Counted from the stretch's first letter, positions 23,731 to 35,506 are shown. The stretch: 64,000 nucleotides of DNA from Stomorhina lunata (GCA_933228675.1 OW121741.1:35989952-36053951), one strand, 5' to 3'. Notes: generated by a model not told the origin, from the sequence alone. Translations and numbers: made by a program.

Positions 23731-26700
23731 ATTTCCTATAAAAATATGAAATTTTTGAAAAATTTTATAGGAAATTTTTGAAAAATTTCCTATAAAATTA
23801 ATTTTTTGAAAAATTTCCTATAAAAATAAGCAATTTTTGAAAATTTTCCTATAAAAATATGAAATTTCTGAAAAATTTCCTATAAAAATAATAAATTTTT
23901 AAAAATTTCCTATAAAAATAACAAATTTTTGAAAAATTTTATATACAAATAATAAATTTTTGAAAAATTTTCCATAAAAATAATAAATTTTTGAAATATT
24001 TCCTATAAAAATAAGAAATTTTTGAAAAATTTCCTATAAAAATAAGAAATTTTTGAAAAATTTCCTATAAAAATAAGAAATTTTTGAAAAATTTCCTATA
24101 AAAATAAGAAATTTTTGAAAAATTTCTTAAAACATAAGAAATTTTTGAAAAAATTTCCTATAAAAATAAGAAAATTTTGAAAAACTTCTTATAAAAATAA
24201 GAAATTTTTGAAAAATTTCCTATAAAAATAAGAAATTTTTGAAAAATTTCCTATAAAATAAGAAATTTTCAAAATTTTCCTATAAAAATAGGAAATTTTT
24301 GAAAAATTTCCTATAAAAATAGGAAATTTTTGAAAAATTTCCTATAAAAATAGGAAATTTTTGAAAAATTTCCTATAAAAATAGGAAATTTTTGAAAAAT
24401 TTCCTATAAAAATAGGAAATTTTTGAAAAATTTCCTATAAAATTAGGAAATTTTTGAAAAATTTCCTATAAAAATAGGAAATTTTTGAAAAATTTCCTAT
24501 AAAAATAGGAAATGTTTGAAAAATTTCCTATAAAAATAGGAAATGTTTGAAAAATTTCCTATAAAAATAGGAAATGTTTGAAAAATTTCCTATAAAAATA
24601 GGAAATGTTTGAAAAATTTCCTATAAAAATAGGAAATTTTTGAAAAATTTCCTATAAAAATTGGAAATTTTTGAAAAATTTCCTATAAAAATTGGAAATT
24701 TTTGAAAAATTTCCTATAAAAATAGGAAATTTTTGAAAAATTTCCTATAAAAATAGGAAATTTTTGAAAAATTTCCTATAAAAATAGGAAATTTTTGAAA
24801 AATTTCCTATAAAAATAGGAAATTTTTGAAAAATTTCCTATAAAAATAGGAAATTTTTGAAAAATTTCCTATAAAAATAGGAAATTTTTGAAAAATTTCC
24901 TATAAAAATAGGAAATTTTTGAAAAATTTCCTATAAAAATAGGAAATTTTTGAAAAATTTCCTATAAAAATAGGAAATTTTTGAAAAATTTCCTATAAAA
25001 TAAGAAATTTTCAAAATTTTCCTATTTTTATAAGAAATTTCCTATACAAATAGGAAATTTTTGAAAAATTTCCTATAAAAATAGGAAATTTTTGAAAAAT
25101 TTCCTATAAAAATAGGAAATTTTTGAAAAATTTCCTATAAAAATAGGAAATTTTTGAAAAATTTCCTATAAAAATAGGAAATTTTTGAAAAATTTCCTAT
25201 AAAAATAGGAAATTTTTGAAAAATTTCCTATAAAAATAGGAAATTTTTGAAAAATTTCCTATTTTTATAGGAAATTTTTGAAAAATTTCCTATTTTTATA
25301 GGAAATTTTTGAAAAATTTCCTATTTTTATAGGAAATTTTTGAAAAATTTCCTATAAAAATAGGAAATTTTTGAAAAATTTCCTATAAAAATAGGAAATT
25401 TTTGAAAAATTTCCTATAAAAATAGGAAATTTTTGAAAAATTTCCTATAAAAATAGGAAATTTTTGAAAAATTTCCTATAAAAATAGGAAATTTTTGAAA
25501 AATTTCCTATAAAAATAGGAAATTTTTGAAAAATTTCCTATAAAAATAGGAAATTTTTGAAAAATTTCCTATAAAAATAGGAAATTTTTGAAAAATTTCC
25601 TATAAAAATAGGAAATTTTTGAAAAATTTCCTATAAAAATAGGAAATTTTTGAAAAATTTCCTATAAAAATAGGAAATTTTTGAAAAATTTCCTATAAAA
25701 ATAGGAAATTTTTGAAAAATTTCCTATAAAAATAGGAAATTTTTGAAAAATTTCCTATAAAAATAGGAAATTTTTGAAAAATTTCCTATAAAAATAGGAA
25801 ATTTTTGAAAATTTTCCTATAAAAATAGGAAATTTTTGAAAAATTTCCTATTTTTATAGGAAATTTTTGAAAAATTTCCTATAAAAATAGGAAATTTTTG
25901 AAAAATTTCCTATTTTTATAGGAAATTTTTGAAAAATTTCCTATAAAAATAGGAAATTTTTGAAAAATTTCCTATAAAAATAGGAAATTTTTGAAAAATT
26001 TCCTATAAAAATAGGAAATTTTTGAAAAATTTCCTATAAAAATAGGAAATTTTTGAAAAATTTCCTATAAAAATAGGAAATTTTTGAAAAATTTCCTATA
26101 AAAATAGGAAATTTTTGAAAAATTTCCTATAAAAATAGGAAATTTTTGAAAAATTTCCTATAAAAATAGGAAATTTTTGAAAAATTTCCTATAAAAATAG
26201 GAAATTTTTGAAAAATTTCCTATAAAAATAGGAAATTTTTGAAAAATTTCCTATAAAAATAGGAAATTTTTGAAAAATAGGAAATTTTTAAAAAATTTCC
26301 TATAAAAATAGGAAATTTTTGAAAAATTTTCCTATAAAAATAGGAAATTTTTGAAAAATTTTCCTATAAAAATAGGAAATTTTTGAAAATTTTCCTATAA
26401 AAATAGGAAATTTTTGAAAAATTTCCTATTTTTATAGGAAATTTTTGAAAAATTTCCTATAAAAATAGGAAATTTTTGAAAAATTTCCTATAAAAATAGG
26501 AAATTTTTGAAAAATTTCCTATAAAAATAGGAAATTTTTGAAAATTTTCCTATAAAAATAGGAAATTTTTGAAAAATTTCCTATTTTTATAGGAAATTTT
26601 TGAAAAATTTCCTATAAAAATAGGAAATTTTTGAAAAATTTCCTATAAAAATAGGAAATTTTTGAAAAATTTCCTATAAAAATAGGAAATTTTTGAAAAA

Positions 26701-28835
26701 TTTCCTATAAAAATAGGAAATTTTTGAAAAATTTCCTATAAAAATAGGAAATTTTTGAAAAATTTCCTATAAAAATAGGAAATTTTTGAAAAATTTCCTA
26801 TAAAAATAGGAAATTTTTGAAAAATTTCCTATAAAAATAGGAAATTTTTGAAAAATTTCCTATAAAAATAGGAAATTTTTGAAAAATTTCCTATAAAAAT
26901 AGGAAATTTTTGAAAAATTTCCTATAAAAATAGGAAATTTTTTGAAAAATTTCCTATAAAAATAGGAAATTTTTGAAAAATAGGAAATTTTTAAAAAATT
27001 TCCTATAAAAATAGGAAATTTTTGAAAAATTTTCCTATAAAAATAGGAAATTTTTGAAAAATTTTCCTATAAAAATAGGAAATTTTTGAAAAATTTCCTA
27101 TAAAAATAGGAAATTTTTGAAAAATTTCCTATAAAAATAGGAAATTTTTGAAAAATTTCCTATAAAAATAGGAAATTTTTGAAAAATTTCCTATAAAAAT
27201 AGGAAATTTTTGAAAAATTTCCTATAAAAATAGGAAATTTTTGAAAAATTTCCTATAAAAATAGGAAATTTTTGAAAAATTTCCTATAAAAATAGGAAAT
27301 TTTTGAAAAATTTCCTATAAAAATAGGAAATTTTTGAAAAATTTCCTATAAAAATAGGAAATTTTTGAAAAATTTCCTATAAAAATAGGAAATTTTTGAA
27401 AAATTTCCTATAAAAAATAGGAAATTTTTTGAAAAATTTCCTATAAAAATAGGAAATTTTTGAAAAATTTCCTATAAAAATAGGAAATTTTTGAAAAATT
27501 TCCTATAAAAATAGGAAATTTTTGAAAAATTTCCTATAAAAATAGGAAATTTTTGAAAAATTTCCTATAAAAATAGGAAATTTTTGAAAAATTTCCTATA
27601 AAAATAGGAAATTTTTGAAAAATTTCCTATAAAAATAGGAAATTTTTGAAAAATTTCCTATAAAAATAGGAAATTTTTGAAAAATTTCCTATAAAAATAG
27701 GAAATTTTTGAAAAATTTCCTATAAAAATAGGAAATTTTTGAAAAATTTCCTATAAAAATAGGAAATTTTTGAAAAATTTCCTATAAAAATAGGAAATTT
27801 TTGAAAAATTTCCTATAAAAATAGGAAATTTTTGAAAAATTTCCTATAAAAATAGGAAATTTTTGAAAAATTTCCTATAAAAATAGGAAATTTTTGAAAA
27901 ATTTCCTATAAAAATAGGAAATTTTTGAAAAATTTCCTATAAAAATAGGAAATTTTTGAAAAATTTCCTATAAAAATAGGAAATTTTTGAAAAATTTCCT
28001 ATAAAAATAGGAAATTTTTGAAAAATTTTCTATAAAAATAGGAAATTTTTGAAAAATTTCCTATAAAAATAGGAAATTTTTGAAAAATTTCCTATAAAAA
28101 TAGGAAATTTTTGAAAAATTTCCTATAAAAATAGGAAATTTTTGAAAAATTTCCTATAAAAATAGGAAATTTTTGAAAAATTTCCAATAAAAATAGGAAA
28201 TTTTTGAAAAATTTCCTATAAAAATAGGAAATTTTGAAAAATTTCCTATAAAAATAGGAAATTTTTGAAAAATTTCCTATAAAAATAGGAAATTTTTGAA
28301 AAATTTCCTATAAAAATAGGAAATTTTTGAAAAATTTCCTATAAAAATAGGAAATTTTTGAAAAATTTCCTATAAAAATAGGAAATTTTTGAAAAATTTC
28401 CTATAAAAATAGGAAATTTTTGAAAAATTTACTATAAAAATAGGAAATTTTTGAAAAATTTTCTATAAAAATAGGAAATTTTTGAAAAATTTTCTATAAA
28501 AATAGGAAATTTTTGAAAAATTTCCTAAAAAAATAGGAAATTTTTGAAAAATTTCCTAAAAAAATAGGAAATTTTTGAAAAATTTCCTAAAAAAATAAGA
28601 AATTTTTGAAAAATTTCCTATAAAAATAGGAAATTTTTGAAAAATTTCCTATAAAAATAGGAAATTTTTGAAAAATTTACTATAAAAATAGGAAATTTTT
28701 GAAAAATTGTGTATAAAAATAGGAAATTTTTGAAAAATTTCCTAAAAAAATAAGAAATTTTTGAAAAATTTCCTATAAAAATAGGAAATTTTTGAAAAAT
28801 TAAAAAAAAATATAAAATAAGAAATTTTTAATTTT
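23731..28835 (-). repeat. 31-bp satellite array 2, inverted relative to array 1
   Basis: About 163 units with the same 31-bp consensus as array 1 read on the opposite strand: the palindrome centre is G and the spacer AAAA on the plus strand. The two outer fringes (about 23731-24290 and 28400-28835) are degenerate while the middle is nearly uniform, as expected for an array homogenised from its centre. Seven units within the body carry a TTTT spacer while keeping the G centre (near 25262, 25293, 25324, 25851, 25913, 26430, 26584). The array is bracketed by TTTGATCTTTAG at 23702-23713 and TTTGATCTTTGG at 28847-28858. Confidence 0.95.
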
Positions 28836-28939
28836 TTTTCCTAAAATTTGATCTTTGGAGTAGATCAGATCGACTCGATCATTCATTGTAGTGGTACCAC
28901 AATTGTCTAAGTAATTTCAGTGAATCGCAATTACAGATT

Positions 28940-29530
28940 TATTTATGAATATTTCCATTTTAAAATTGTAACTGAATAAATTAAATTTGTGTTTGGTTAC
29001 ACATAAAAAATACTTGCAGAAATTGAAACGAAAAGTGAATTAAAAAATCAATCCAGAAAACAACAGAAAACATTGACAAAGAAACAAGTCAAAATAAATA
29101 GCAACATGCAACACAAATATTTTATTGCCAACATTTAATGCAACATAAGAAATGCATCAGCATCATCAACATTCATTCAATGCCGCAGCATTTTCACAGT
29201 TTGAGAAGATCCTATAGCTGATCTTTATATTGATGTCCCATTATCATGATGATTTGTAACTGTCATTCCGAAACAAACAAAGACGAAATGGATTTTTTTA
29301 TTTCACTTTAGTTTTAGACAAACTAGAGACCTCAGAAATCTTTACATTATTCATTACGAAGTTTCTTTGAAGAAAAACCAGGCAGGTGGGATTTTTTTTT
29401 ACTTAAAAGAAATATTTCTTTTGTTTTATATCTTTCCTTTAACAATAAAACATAAATCTTTGGCCCATTTTGAATTGTTTATTTAATGGCAAAATTAAAG
29501 TTTATGTGACATCATGGATCGTAAATGATC
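28940..29530 (+). repeat. Dispersed repeat Y (copy 1)
   Basis: Matches 57680-58220 in the same orientation. The best block is AACATTTAATGCAACATAAG followed by AAATGCATCA, then ATGTCCCATTATCATGATGA and TTTGTA-CTGTCAT, a GGCAGGTGGGAT segment, and TGTGACATCATGGATC. It has no open frame and no obvious termini. Confidence 0.7.
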
Positions 29531-29789
29531 TATTGAGGGGGAAAAAATAAAATAGGTAATTCTGGCTAAATAACTGCAGAGTTAATAAGGATGTAGAAAA
29601 AATCTGCAGATTTAAGAAAACAGAATTCTTTAATTTTGATATTTGTTATTAACAACATTTCACTCCTAAGATACATTACATGTTTATTTACTTGGGTTAA
29701 CTTGAATTCATGCCCTATTAAATTGAATTGTAAAATTCGAATAGGTCCCTTCTTGACACCAATGATTTCTAAATGCCTCCCTGTATCTA

Positions 29790-30838
29790 CTATATTAAGA
29801 ATGGAATATTCATAGCATTCCTTCTACGAATACTTTCATAGTCAAGAAAATAGTCGTAACTTAATTGTATGAGTTTCAGAGGAAATAGATCCTTTCGCGC
29901 CTTCTTAATGAGCTCTACAAGTTGAGAAGGCAAGTTTATTTGTTTTTTATGTATCTTTCGATGTACTTGCAATTTCATTTTATAATAGGAAGAGCTAGCG
30001 TTTAGTTGGGGACCCCAACTAAGTAGTACCCCAACTTGGGGTACTACTTAATTTAACAGCTTGCGTATCCATGAAAAACACTGCACATAACAATGACTCG
30101 GCATTTTTTGTATAATTTTCCTTTTCTTCCCTTCTTTTTTGGCTTGAATAAAGATATATTCAGATCTATAAAGACCTCTAAAAAATGGGAAATGATAATT
30201 TTATATCTCTGTTTTCTTTATCCGAATTGCATTCTTCTTAATAAAGCCTGTAAACCTTCTGATAGGAAGTAAAACTGGTGTCCAGATAAAGCTTTTTCGT
30301 CCTCTTTCTATAATAATGAGATTCGATTTTTGGGAGCATATCTAACCATCTACGAAGAAAGTTTCGTTTTTCTTTATTTTGTTTAACTTGCTTGTGCAGA
30401 CTTGCAACTTTTTCAGGACTTATTTGTGTACCATAATTTTCACTTTTGTTAATCCAGTTACGGACCATTTTTTTTCGTTCAATCCCAATGTTGAATGGAA
30501 CATGTTGCGACACACTTGTAAACGCTTTGAATTAAGTCTCAAAAAATGTGATTTTCTTTTTGGTTCGTGTTGAATTAAGGGAACATTTTTTTATCTGAGA
30601 AACTTACAAGGCCGATAACATACAAACGTTTCTGGTCCCAAGTCATTTCCATTTGTCTTTCAAGTTTCTGACAAACTCCTTTTTTAGATAAACTGTTGTA
30701 TTCCTTACCTTTCATACGGTTTCTTTTGTTTATATTCTGCTGCCACTCACGTTTCTCTGCTTTATTCTTCCTTTTCGGTGTAAACAATTCAGATATTTCG
30801 GCCATAGTTAGGATATTAATAATTTTTTTCTCGGTCAC
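29790..30838 (-). pseudogene. Broken ORF of an arthropod repeat-associated protein family
   Basis: The minus strand from 30838 gives an 87-codon frame containing KRNRMKGKEY and MTWDQKRLYVIGLVS. After a frameshift near 30580 it reads QVCRNMFHSTLGLNE, and after another shift in an A run near 30478 MVRNWINKS and later FLRRWLDMLPKIESHYYRK, KKLYLD and YRLY (to 30238). RMKGxxY, a WxxRNWxxK-like segment and the LPxxxSHYxRK..YL box recur, from memory, in uncharacterised multicopy arthropod proteins that behave like mobile-element genes. A further frame at 29978-29790 may be a distal part, but I cannot link it firmly. No catalytic core is visible. Confidence 0.5.
30002..30049. repeat. Double hairpin
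   Basis: Two abutting perfect palindromes. TTAGTTGGGG and its inverse surround a single A (30002-30022). AAGTAGTACCCCAA and its inverse surround a single C (30021-30049). Both contain the core GTTGGGG or its complement. It lies inside the span of the broken ORF. Confidence 0.92.
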
Positions 30839-31520
30839 GCGATTTAACTATTTTTCTCACAAAAACAAGCGCGTATTAAAATACAACTCTATAATATAAA
30901 GATGTTACATATATTGATTTGCCGTATGGTCCATTTGAAAAGTCCCATTAAAAGAGAGTTTACTTCTTTTACTGTTATTCGGAAACAATGAAAACGATTA
31001 TTCAATTAGAGGCAGACGCACGTGCCATGTTTTTTAAACCTATTGCCAGTATATCAAATTTTACATAATTATATTAACATTATTTGCAAAAAACATGTTT
31101 TTCGGAAAAAAAATTATATCTCGAAAACTAGAGTCAACTCTGAGAAGCAAAGTCATCTATATTTGGTCAACAAATTTATTTAAAACATATTTGCCTTTAG
31201 GATAATAGGAAAAAAAATTTAACTTTTGTTGTATCCAATATTTTTTTTATTATTTTTTTAAAAGCAAAAATACTTTTATAAAGACATCTTTTCAGTGTAA
31301 ATTCTATAAGATATCAAAAATGGCTAAGAGAATAAAGAAAAGTGTGAGAACGATTTAAAGACAAAATTGTTTTCGAATTTCGGTTTTTCCTATTAGCTTA
31401 ATTTCAGAAGCCGTTTTGGAGTTGTTTTAACATTATTTGCAAAAAAAAACATGTTTTTCGGGAAAAAAATTATATCTCAAAACTAGAGCCAGTAGCTGAG
31501 CCAACTCGGAAAAACTAAGA
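30839..31520. repeat. Unassigned AT-rich DNA with a 56-bp direct repeat
   Basis: The segment TTAACATTATTTGCAAAAAA, followed by an ACATGTTTTTCGG-AAAAAAATTATATCTC stretch and AACTAGAG, occurs at 31074-31128 and again at 31427-31482, 353 bp apart. Nothing else was recognised. Confidence 0.6.
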
Positions 31521-31576
31521 TTTGTTCAATCTCGGCCAAATTTTGTCAAAATACAAACATTTTCTTAAGACTTATA
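31521..31576 (-). mobile_element. INE-1-like element, part split off by rosa copy 2
   Basis: CAAAATACAAACATTTTCTT and AAGACTTATA here correspond to 18083-18112 of the near-full copy. The match resumes exactly after the rosa element with TATTAAAGCTGTTTTCGTAA. This proves the rosa insertion point. Confidence 0.75.
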
Positions 31577-32879
31577 CCGGGTGTTTTTTATTGAGGTATA
31601 GAACTTTAAGTTGGCATCACTTTTTTAACTGGCGGCCATTTTGTCGACTGTCAAGTGATTAATATTTAGTTTGGTTTGCCATTTCATCATGAACAGGTTG
31701 ACAAAAGAACAACGCTTGCAAATCGTGCAAATTTATTTCGAAAATAATGGTTCAGTTCGCGAAGTTTACCGCAAGCTCCGTCCATTTTATGGTCGACATA
31801 ATCGTCCATCAGAGCAATTAATTCGGTTAACCATGGATCGTTTTCGCACTACGTTTACTCTATGTGATAATACGCATCCGCAGCGACGTCGAACAGTGCG
31901 CACCGAAGAAACAATTGCCGCTGTAGAGCGAAGTGTTGAAGAGGACCCGAATGAATCGATTCGCCATCGTGCACAGCAATTGGAGCTTTGTCCATCAACT
32001 TTATGGAAGATTTTCCGCAAAGATCTTGGCTTGCGACCTCACAAGATCCAGCTTGTGCAGAATTAAAGCCGCGAGACCATGCAATGCGTCGTGATTTTGG
32101 TGTATGGGCCGAAAATGAGATTGATCTCGATGCTGATTTTCATCGCAAAATTTTGTTCAGTGATGAGGCTCATTTTTGGTTGAATGGCTACGTCAACAAG
32201 CAAAATTGCCGCATTTGGAGTGAAGAGAATCCACATGAGACCCTTGAGACGCCATTACATCCATAAAAACTGACTGTTTGGTGTGCTCTGTGGGCTGGTG
32301 GAGTCATTGGGCCATACTTCTTCCGAAATAATGCTGGAGAGTCAGTTAGCATAAATGGAGACCGGTATAGAGCCATGATAACCGACTATTTTGTTCCCCA
32401 ATTGGATGGCATGAATGTGGATGAGTTGTGGTTCCAACAAGACGGCGCTACATGCCACACAGCGCACGTCACAATTGATTTATTGAAGGAAACATTCGAT
32501 GAGCGCATAATTTCGCGGAATGGACCTGTCAATTGCCCACCAAGATCGTGCGATTTGACACCACTGGATTATTTTCTTTGGGGATATGTGAAGTCGCTCG
32601 TCTACGCCAACAAAGCAGAAACGTTAGGGGACTTGGAAGCCAACATTCGTGGCGTTATTGCCAACATACGGCCCCATATGCTCGAAAAAGTAGTTGAAAA
32701 TTGGACCTGTAGAATTGGCTTTATTCGAGCCAGCCGCGGCGGCCACATGCCCGAAATCAGATTTAAACATTAATGGCATAAAATTATCCTTCCAATAAAG
32801 CCAAATTGATGGTCATTAAAACGATTTTCTTGTGTTTTATTTCAATTCGAAGTTCTATACCTCTAAAAAAAACACCCTT
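31577..32879 (+). mobile_element. rosa-type (DD41D) element, copy 2, two coding lesions
   Basis: About 1303 bp, flanked by TA at 31575-31576 and 32880-32881, with imperfect terminal inverted repeats CCGGGTGTTTTTTATTGAGG and AAGGGTG(T)n on the other end. Transposase start is near 31689 (MNRLTKEQ). First catalytic D at 32162 in FSDEAHF; second D at 32441 in FQQDGATCHTA; third D at 32567 in LTPLDYFLWG. The 41 residues between the second and third D give DD41D, the spacing of the rosa group named from Ceratitis rosa. One 1-bp deletion near 32060 and one CAA-to-TAA nonsense (stop ending 32266) break an otherwise continuous frame ending at 32773. The lesions differ from those in copy 1, so the two copies together indicate a recently active parent. 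Confidence 0.93.
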
Positions 32880-33376
32880 TATATTAAAGCTGTTTTCGTA
32901 ATTTTGGTATATTTAGTAATCAGTTTTAACAAGTATTTTGTGATTTTTTGTCTCACTTAGTGCATTTTAATAGAAGAGTTTGTATGGGAGCTATGGTCAA
33001 ATGTGGACCGATTTCAACAAAGTTTGGTACAATTATTTTGACTAACATAAGCATTATCTGTTTTAAATTTCATGAAAAAATATTGATATTTGGGAGGATG
33101 GGAGGTACCATAAATAATGGAGATGAATTTTAATAACCATGGTCCCACTATCAAAAAACTTATCTTTGCCAAATTTCATAAAATTATCTTTAGCATTGCG
33201 ACCTGTACTTTGATTACAAGGTTTACATAGAGGACAGCCAGCAGTCCAGACGGACGAACAGACTGACATCGTTAAATCGTTACTTAAAGGTGGGTCTAAG
33301 ACCAATATTTCTATGCGTTACATACAACGGCATAAACTTATAACACCCTTTTCAGCTATGGTGGAAGGGTATAATA
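32880..33376 (-). mobile_element. INE-1-like element, remainder after the rosa insertion
   Basis: It contains the module TATGGGAGCTATGGTCAAAT, followed by GTGGACCGATTTC, the GACGGACGAACAGACTGACATC and GTTAAATCG block, and a TATGGTGGAAGGGTATAA terminus, collinear with 18120-18756. Internal deletions shorten it. Confidence 0.7.
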
Positions 33377-33394
33377 AAAACTTGTATAAAGGTG

Positions 33395-33819
33395 GAAACA
33401 TAATTGGGACGAATGACTAATTTCGTCCAGCACGACGAATTCCGCTTTAAAAATTCGTCTTGTACATTCGTCCATTTAACACATTTGGGACGAATAAATG
33501 TTGTTGACGCAATTTTTTTTTTTTTTTTGATTTTTTATTTGCACTAATTACTCACACTTTCGTACATATCGCGCACTTTTTTTATTTTATTCTATTATTA
33601 TTTCACAAGATTATTATATTTAATTAATTTTATTTGACATACAAATTTTTTTGTCTGCATTTTATAAGGTAACCATATTTAACAAGAACTCATGTCTCAT
33701 GCCACTCTAAACGATATCGTACGCATCAATTGTGAGCACTTTCATATAAACCCATATGTTCTATTTCTAACGACGAATATTCGTTCCGAAAAATTGGTCG
33801 TTCGTTCCGATTGTGTTTC
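33395..33819. mobile_element. Short non-autonomous TIR element (about 425 bp)
   Basis: Both ends carry an inverted repeat of about 25 bp: GAAACATAATTGGGACGAAT at the left and, inverted, GAAACACAATCGGAACGAAC at the right. GACGAAT or its complement ATTCGTC recurs internally (near 33430, 33455, 33475 and 33770). No open frame and no clear target duplication were found. Superfamily unknown. Confidence 0.65.
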
Positions 33820-34204
33820 ATACTTAAGACTTGCCTGTTTTTGAAACTACAATTTTTTCAAATTGTACGTCAACTTACGAAAAAATTGAACTTTTGGTTT
33901 TTGAGTGAATCGAGAAAAAGTTTTTAAAATGTATAGACGAAAGTAAATGTCAAATCAGACAATTAAAAAATTCTAATCGCCTGGAAAACAAAAAACGGTT
34001 ATTAAATTTTTTTTTTTTGATTAGGACCTGATCACAATACAATGCATTGTGTTGAAACTAGGAAAAGGTTGTGGGAGGCGCAATAGGTAGTGTTTGTGGA
34101 CATTTGATTTAAACTTTCCTATATTGCAAATGGTTGGAAAAACTTCTGAGAGAAGCAAATTCTACATACGAACTGTACGGCTAACGTATCGTTTATCTGC
34201 AGAG
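33820..34204. other. Unassigned AT-rich sequence
   Basis: Nothing identified. Confidence 0.4.
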
Positions 34205-34860
34205 TATCGCCTGTCTACTGGTCAATCGACTACGAAAGGATGAGCTCTAACAGATAGACGTGTATTGCGTAAGAAAGTCCATGTATCGAGATCGAGTTTC
34301 CCGATTTTGTTAGAGCACATTCCAAAGTAGTAACAAAAGAACAATAGAGTTGAATAACCTACTGTTACCGATGAGCAATTTTGCTCTCTCCTGTACTCGG
34401 TTAAGAAGTTCCAAAATAAACTCTGAAGCACCGGCCCATACATTAGAGTTGTATTTCACCGGTACGCAATACATGTTTCGAAATAGGGTCTATTGAAGAG
34501 TGCAAGAGAGGGCGAAAGTGCTCATTGATGACCTCATGGTATCCAACTCTATTGAACCACTGGAGTGTCACACTTTTCTATCGTTTTTACTTTGAAATGT
34601 GCCCTAACAAAATAAGGAAACTCGTTCCCAAACTCAAATCTTCTTACGCAATACATGTCTCAGAATAGGGTCTTTGTAAGAGCTACATGACCGAGTGTAG
34701 GAAAGGGTGAACGTGCTCGTTGGTATGCAACTCTATTAAGCCACTGGAGTGTCACAATGTTCTATAGTTTCTAGTTACTTTGGAGTCCGATCTATCGAAA
34801 TCAGGGAACTTGTTCCTAAAACTTGTCTTAATACTTGTCTTTCTCATACCCAGAACCATA
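34205..34860. repeat. Direct plus inverted repeat cluster (about 183-bp unit)
   Basis: Two direct copies (about 34440-34640 and 34641-34840) share ACGCAATACATGT, ATAGGGTCT, CAACTCTATT and CCACTGGAGTGTCACA at offsets of 182-184 bp. An inverted copy lies upstream (34245-34365), where TGTATTGCGTAAGAA, AGTTTCCCGATTTTGTTAGA and AATAGAGTTG are reverse complements of the same landmarks. No coding content was recognised. Confidence 0.75.
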
Positions 34861-35506
34861 GAGTACCGCATAGAGTGCGATCATATGTTTTACTAAGCAC
34901 AAAAAAAAAATAGAAAAAATAGCAAAAAAAAATGTATAATGACATTTCTTACATGAAGATGAAGTCTTTTAAATGTACTTTTGACCTCTCTTAAATGTAC
35001 TTGACAGTTTCGTCCACAGTCTAGTTCTGGTTTATGCCCAGAACATCATTGAAAAATGTTTAATTTTGAAAAAAAAAATGTTAAATTTTTTTAAACAGAA
35101 TTGGATTGAGAATTTAAAAAGAAATTGTTAAACTTATTCCATGATCTCTGCAGTTTTAGCAAAAAGCGGCAATATAAACTCTAGGTAAAAATGTCATACA
35201 CGAACGGGTTAATTACTGTTATAAAGGAGGATCTAGAAATAAAAATTACAGATATTATATGTCTAATATCAGTTAGTTACATAACGCTCTAGGTGTTCTT
35301 ATTAATTATATATATTACAATGTACGTTTCTATGTCATTTACGACTAAATATAACATAAACATTTGCTTGAACATTTGAAACGATTTGTTAATTCATATC
35401 AAGCGTTTGCTATCAAATAACTTCTTAGTTGCTTCTACTGCATTTGTCAAATTCTATTTCTTTTCTATTTGTGGTATTCAGGTGATTACACAGGTCAACA
35501 GCAAAA
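34861..35506. other. Unassigned AT-rich sequence
   Basis: Nothing identified on either strand. Confidence 0.45.

Noticed and set aside
34222..34443. 73-codon minus-strand frame
   Set aside because: It falls inside the inverted/direct repeat cluster and shows no protein motif.
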